NCBI GenBank assembly: GCA_946902875.1
Contig: OX336340.1
Span: forward strand, 16,011,566-16,075,565
Source of the DNA: Nematopogon swammerdamellus
Lineage: Eukaryota > Arthropoda > Insecta > Lepidoptera > Adelidae
Length of the DNA stretch: 64,000 bases
Direction of reading: 5' to 3'
Translations under genes and position numbers: made by a program
Shown here: in pieces, positions 58,290 through 64,000 of the stretch
Layout of the letters: every line of letters starts with the position of its first letter
How positions within the stretch are numbered: position 1 is the stretch's first letter
Notes under the pieces: model-generated
Told to the model about the DNA's origin: nothing
What the model saw: the letters and a program-made list of their open reading frames with translations, nothing else
Databases searched by the model: none

Positions 58290-58660
58290 CAAATGTATTA
58301 AAGTCACGTCTGTTTCCAAATGGGGTAGGCAGAGAACGTATCTCCACGTGCCATGATCCTGACACACCTCTGACGCCTTTTCCACACTCATAATGTTCTT
58401 CATAAATGCTCCTCGGTGTTTTATTACTATGCACCTGGCCCATTTTGACCACATGTGCGACCTGGTCCATGTACGAACGCCTAGGCGACTCATCCCAACC
58501 CTTCCACTCACATTCCCTCCATAAATCTCTTTCGTTAATCTCGTCATGCGTTCTTCCAGCATTACCAAACCACTGATGCTTTCCTTTCTCAATCCTTGTC
58601 ACGATACCTTCTTTCAGACCACTACGCTCTCGCTCTGCACACTGCACTGTTTCTCATTAC
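58290..58660 (-). mobile_element. LINE polyprotein C-terminal end, degraded
   Basis: In two frames: HQWFGNAGRTHDEINERD, then RRSYMDQVAHVVKMGQVHS and CQDHGTWR. The frameshift and loss of upstream domains show it is dead. Confidence 0.75.
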
Positions 58661-58905
58661 AATCTAAGAACTGTTCCTATATTTATGTAAAGGTGATTGT
58701 GCACTTATAGGCCAATGTATGGCCGTACCTTGGTCGCTGATGCTTTTAGTCCAAACGGGCGACCAATAGAAACAAATAGAGGAGTTGGATCGCATGCTCG
58801 TTGCGTCTAGGTTTATCGTATTGTCGGCCGACTCGCCGTTTCCTCCCGTGTCTCTCACGCTGCCGCCCACACGACACGCCGCGCCGCCGCGCCGGCGCCG
58901 CTTAC

Positions 58906-59041
58906 CGGATGCTGCAGTTTGTAATATATTGAGAGAAAATGGCTCACGTAGCATCATCCCATGAAGAACGCCCGCAAATCTCGGCCAATGCGCCACCAGA
59001 AACAACCCAATGTTGGACAAGAGTAATACCAACCAGTACAT
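58906..59041 (-). CDS. Possible signal-peptide exon of an unidentified secreted or membrane protein
   Basis: On the minus strand an ATG (A at -3) opens 45 codons that begin MYWLVLLLSNIGLFLV, a convincing hydrophobic signal-peptide core. The frame then runs into a donor GTAAGC at 58905, leaving phase 1. Phase-1 introns just after a signal peptide are typical of immunoglobulin-superfamily and other secreted-protein genes. The intron start is strikingly GC-rich, as often seen next to promoters. No downstream exon was recognised, so the product is unknown and the exon itself is a hypothesis. It would be nested opposite to the presumed Mkp3 intron. Confidence 0.35.
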
Positions 59042-60246
59042 ATTCAGTTTATTAGTTCCGAAAATTTGCCGGCACTGGCATGCAATGACGGACGCATGAA
59101 AATGCCGACACACTTACTTCCGGGCGGATGCGCGCGTAATGCCCACTTCCGTTTAGCTTCTTTGATGGTGCATTTACGTGGTGACCGATCAAAAGGATTG
59201 GCTGGATGCTATTTCAGTACACCGACGCGGGACGTGATACAGTACAACTTCCGTCAAGAGATTTAAAAGTTTCCAATTACGTTGCTGATCTGATCAAAGG
59301 ATATTGTTATCGAAAATGCTCACCGGCACAATAACGATCATTAAATTCAAATGGGAGTTTGTTTACAGTCTAAAGGAGAACCTGCACCAAATCTAATTCA
59401 GCCGACACAAAAGATAATAAAGTCAGCGTAAACATACAAGCTGCCAGACGGATTACCGGAGAAAATCAAAGGCTGCCTCATAAACTTCAAATGCAGCGTG
59501 CCATCAATCCAGACGAGCACAAAGGAGAGCATTCATGTCCTCCTCGGAGCGGAGCGGGATGAAGCGGGCGGGGCTGTCTTACGTCTCACTCAACTCTCAG
59601 GTACCTACGTACGAGATATCTCGTCGAATCGAGCTCACGGAACTCACGGACAGCGTTAAGCACAACTAAAAAAAAAAACAAAAAATATTACAAAGTGTTC
59701 AAATGACATGAAATGAAATCAATACAATAATAAAATTTTATACAAATATTATTATTGAATGGCGGTCCCTTTAAGTGATGGCGTGATGTTACATCACAGT
59801 TCACATTGGTGTAAATTGGTTGAGTGATATTGATATACGAATAAATCACGTTAAGTAAAGCAAACCGATTCTCATATTACTTCCAAAACTGTACTACTCA
59901 AACGTATGCCACAAATGTCAATAATACCAAAATCTTCACAGATCATATGGGTGTAAACTCCATGTGAATCAGTTGAGTAGTTTTCGAGTAAACCACATGA
60001 ACGGAAAACAGAACATGAACACAGCTAACCGAATTGATATATTTTTTCCGACTGTATAGCGTTCCTCCTGAACGTTGTTCCCACACAGAGGGTTCTGTAG
60101 CCATGTGTTCTCTCTTGTGTACCTACGTATAGCGACTGTGCGCACCAATCACGTGATCGCACTCGCACGTACATATTTCGCGTTCGGTTAAGTTTTTTAT
60201 TAAATATAGAAAAACAAATGCCAGGTTTATGTTTTGCCAGCTTCGA

Positions 60247-60655
60247 AGGCTCGGGAGTGGTGCGATGGGATTGACCGCGCCGTTCGTGCAAACCTGGGCA
60301 CAGTCAGAACTTATGATGGGTGATCGTTCACCCGTTGGGGCTGACCGTGGTTCGGATTCCAAGTCAAACTGTCTGTAGGAGACCCTTCCCGCCTTACTCC
60401 AGTCCCGTCTAGGTGGTAGGGTATAACCCGCCCAGGTCACCGAGCTCGGTGGCCTGGCTTGATACCACCGCACCGAATGAAAGATCGTTCGAAGCGGCTG
60501 TGTAAATAGTTCGTATGTTCCGTCGAGTTCAGTGTAGCCGGCACAAGCCAAAGGCAATCACTGACACGGCACCTAGTTCACCAAGGTGTTGCGTGGGCTG
60601 ACAGCACGGGTGTTGTAGTTGATGTAGCCAACCATGTCAGTTTCCATAAAAATAA
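60247..60655 (+). mobile_element. SINE family A, near-full copy
   Basis: Degenerate head, 5S-like block, GGTTCGGATTCC, central domain with a 15-base insertion, tail TTTCCATAAAAATAAAT. Confidence 0.8.
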
Positions 60656-61904
60656 ATAATATCGAGGATTTCGGGAGTTCCTAAGTAAACGCTAATTAGC
60701 GTCACCATTAATGCTGTTACTGGATGAGAAAACCATTATTGATACCTAAATGGATGCTCATATGTTGGACGTGGCGGAAGCAGATAATAACAGAGTTATA
60801 TCACTTCTGGGACCGTCGTCGTCGTCGCGTCGACGTCGTCCTCGGCTGGCTAGCCTCGGGAAACTAGGTCAGCTTGTTTCATCCATCGCGGGCTAATTCA
60901 TATATAGTATAGACCGATAGCGCTGGCCTATTTTGAGGACATAAGTTAAAAAAATTCTAAACTTGCTTATTTCTTGCCTGTGGATACAGTCGTACATAAG
61001 AAGCATAATATTGCGTTTTGTGTCACATCTGTCACTTGCATTTTCAGCAATTCGAAGATTTGTGGTTGTTTTTTTTAATTCCATTCAAAACTGGCAAAAT
61101 TAATCTAAACTTTAAAATAATTATGGTATCATATCTAGGATAGCCTGCGGAGTGTGCAAACCCAGTTTGTGTCATCTTCGTCCAGTGCAAACTGACCTAT
61201 GGTCAGTATGTAAAAACAGTGCCTAAAACAAAATTAGAATTGACAAAATTGTTATTTCCTATCTCAGATCACTTACATATGCCCATTAAATGAATTTGTG
61301 CCAAATTAGGGCACGCAATTTTAAGATTTCCAATTATGTTATTTTTCCAAGCTACAAAAGCTTCAAAAAAATATTAGAATGATTAGAGTTTACATATTCA
61401 ATTTCATCAATGCATAAAAAATGTACATTGTAAAGTTGTGTCATTTTCATGCACGAAATAAATCAATAAAACACAAAAACAGTTGTTGCGGTCAAAGCGG
61501 ACGGACGCGGGCAGATGGCGGCGGGCGGGGGGCATACGCACGCACACACGTTCGTTCGGTAATCGGTACCTACGATTTCTTCTATGCGAAGCGGCGGCCG
61601 GTGGCTGGCTGGCATGCCCCGCGTGCCTCGCTCGCCCGCCTCGCCCGCCGCGCCGCCCGCGCCCGCGCTCGCACTTCGAGCAAAGAAGTTTGGTATCTCC
61701 TATAGAGATAATAAATAATGCAGTGCGAATTTTGTACAAAGCCCGCGTCTGCAATCTCAATACCTACGAATGTCAATGGTCAATGTGGTCAATATTATTT
61801 TAGATTGACGCTTCGATTCGCTTAAAATTTGCATAAGTTCAAACTGACCCACCTTTCATGACCCTAACACAATCGTGCTGAACTAATATCCCGTTTTCTG
61901 TGAG

Positions 61905-63860
61905 AACTAGAAACTTCGTCATGAACTTTTGTTTTGGTCATAACTCGAGAACCACTGGTGCTAGACCCATCGTGTTGGTACTCAAAACTTCAGGTCTCGG
62001 TGAGATCTATTCATCTGTCACGTGAACTTTTGTTTTGGTCATAACTCGAGAACCACTGGTGCTAGACCCATCGTGTTGGTACTCAAACTTCAGGTCTCGG
62101 TAAGATCTATCCATCTGTCATGAGAACTTTTGTTTTGGTCATAACTCGAGAACCACTGGTGCTAGACCCATCGTGTTGGTACTCAAACTTCAGGTCTCGA
62201 TGAGATCTATCCATCTGTCACGTGAACTTTTGTTTTGGTCATAACTCGAGAACGACTGGTGCTAGACCCATCGTGTTGGTACTCAAACTTCAAGTCTCGG
62301 TGAGATCTATCCATCTGTCACGTGAACTTTTGTTTTGGTCATAACTCGAGAATCACTGGTGCTAGACCCATCGTGTTGGTAATCAAACTTCAAGTCTCGG
62401 TGAGATCTATCCATCTCTCACGTGAACTTTTGTTTTGGTCATAACTCGAGAACCACTGGTGCTAGACCCATCATGATGCTACTCAAACTTCAGGTCTCGG
62501 TGAGATCTATCCATCTGTCACGTGAACTTTTGTTTTGGTCATAACTCGAAAACCACTGGTGCTAGACCCATCGTGTTGCTACTCAAACTTCAGGTCTCGG
62601 TGAGATCTATCCATCTGTCAAGGAACCTTTGTTTTGGTCATAACTCGAGAACCACTGGTGCTAGACCCGTCGTGTTGGTACTCAAACTTCAGGTCTCGGT
62701 GAGATCTATCCATCTGTCACGTGAACTTTTGTTTTGGTCATAACTCGAGAACCACTGGTGCTAGACCCGTCGTGTTGGTACTTACACTTCATGTCTCGCT
62801 GAGATCTATCCATCTGTCTCGTGAACTTTTATTTTGGTCATAACTCGAGAACCACTGGTGCTAGACCCATCGTGTTGGTACTCAAACTTCAGGTCTCGGT
62901 GAGATCTATCCATCTGTCACGTGAACTTTTGTTTTGGTCATAACTCGAGAACCACTGGTGCTAGACCCATCGTGTTGCTACTCAAACTTTAGGTCTCGGT
63001 GAAATCTATCCATCTGTCAAGTGAAATTTTGTTTTGGTCATAACTCGAGAACCACTGGTGCTAGACCCATCGTGTTGGTACTCAAACTTCAGGTCTCGAT
63101 GAGATCTATCCATCTGTCACGTGAACTTTTGTTTTGGTCATAACTCGAGAATAACTGGTGCTAGGCCCAACGTGTTGGTACTCAAACTTCAGGTCTCGGT
63201 GAGATCTATCCATCTGTCACATGAACTTTTGTTTTGGTCATAACTCGAGAACCACTACTGGTGCTAGACCCATCGTGTTGGTACTCAAACTTTAGGTCTC
63301 GGTGAGATCTATATCCATCTGTCACGTGAACTTTTGTTTTGGTCATAACTTGAGAACCACTACTGGTGCTAGACCCATCGTGTTGGTACTCAAACTTCAA
63401 GTCTCGGTGAGATCTCTCCATTTGTCAGGTGAACTTTTGTTTTGATCATAACTCGAGAACCACTGGTGCTAGACCCATCGTGTTGGTACTCAAACTTCCA
63501 ACACGATGGGTTAGCACCAGTGTTTCTCGAGTTATGGCCAAAAAAAATTCACGTGAGAGATGGATAGATCTCATGGAGACTTGAAGTTTGAGTACCAACA
63601 CGATGGGTCTAGCACCAGTGGTCCTCGAGTTATGGCCAATGTTCACGTGACAGATGGATAGATCTCACCGAGACCTGAAGTTTGAGTACCAACACGATGG
63701 GTCTAGCACCAGTGGTTCTCGAGTTATGACCAAAACAAAAGTTCACGTGACAGATGGATAGATCTCACCCAGACATGAAGTTTGAGTACCAATACGATGG
63801 GTCTAGCACCAGTGGTTCTCGAGTTATGACCAAAACAAAGGTTCACGTGACAGATAGGTA
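61905..63860. repeat. 100-bp satellite array with an orientation switch
   Basis: About 16 plus-oriented copies (period 99-103) of a unit containing GGTCATAACTCGAGAACCAC and GATCTATCCATCTGTCACGT. From about 63490, four copies run in reverse complement. Open frames here only reflect the unit length being near a multiple of three. Confidence 0.95.
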
Positions 63861-64000
63861 GATTTTAGAAATTATTCGCAATTATCGGATGCATGCAAGC
63901 AAATCCGAAAGCAACAGCTAACAATATATAAATTTTTGAAATGTGCTAATTAAGCCCTTTCATTTGATACCCCACACTAAAAACATTTTTTTAGGTCATC

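Larger units (their letters stand above)
39661..64000 (+). other. Presumed Mkp3 intron 1
   Basis: No further phosphatase exon (no HCxxGxxRS-type signature) was recognised on the plus strand. Repeats are listed separately. Stretches 41100-42100, 42400-43680, 45200-47170, 49070-50650 and 59120-60240 contain nothing I can name beyond a few hairpins. GC-rich islands at 45360-45590, 46930-47030, 47940-48100, 50270-50350 and 61490-61680 stand out from the AT-rich background and could be regulatory. Confidence 0.5.

Noticed and set aside
58279..58647. 122-codon minus-strand gene
   Set aside because: It is the frameshifted C-terminus of a LINE polyprotein, with homologous pieces at 6590 and 56880.
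61905..63860. CRISPR-like or coding tandem array
   Set aside because: There is no repeat/spacer alternation: the whole 100-bp unit is conserved, the host is eukaryotic, and the frames merely mirror the satellite.

Overview
The window is animal, almost certainly lepidopteran (moth or butterfly), nuclear DNA. The coding regions are short exons with GT/AG boundaries scattered through AT-rich introns. The background is packed with insect repeats, including GTAGGTA-type simple tracts, A-tailed SINEs, LINE fragments and terminal-inverted-repeat (TIR) elements. Three genes are recognisable from their translated exons. Exon joins were made by hand and all reading phases close without a stop.

Layout. 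(1) 787-10754, plus strand: the 3' part of Grip (glutamate receptor interacting protein). Fourteen exons give 960 codons covering PDZ2 to PDZ7 and the C-terminus; PDZ1 lies before the window. (2) 31575 down to 13391, minus strand: a complete IntS5 (Integrator subunit 5), 16 coding exons, 915 residues. Grip and IntS5 are tail to tail, with candidate poly(A) signals about 100 bp apart near 12.4-12.5 kb. (3) 31.6-39.3 kb: a nest of mobile DNA holding foldback elements, a dead PIF/Harbinger element and a 200-base assembly gap. (4) 39282-39660, plus strand: the first coding exon of an Mkp3/DUSP6-type MAP-kinase phosphatase, ending in a clean splice donor. No later exon was found, so the rest probably lies beyond the window after an intron of at least 24 kb. 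(5) 39.7-64 kb: this presumed intron, full of SINEs, hairpins and a 2-kb satellite. It also holds one possible minus-strand signal-peptide exon at 58906-59041.

The three genes do not form a pathway. Grip is a membrane-proximal scaffold, IntS5 a nuclear RNA-processing and transcription subunit, and Mkp3 a cytoplasmic ERK phosphatase.

The most interesting signals are in the repeats. A TIR element sits exactly on the IntS5 exon-9 splice donor, and its target-site duplication copies the donor. One abundant SINE appears to combine a tRNA A-box, a 5S-rRNA internal promoter and a tRNA B-box, and it shares its central domain with a second, tRNA-headed SINE. An inverted repeat pair carries hammerhead-ribozyme-like cores. 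A 100-bp satellite array reverses orientation inside the window. No wholly new protein system was found.
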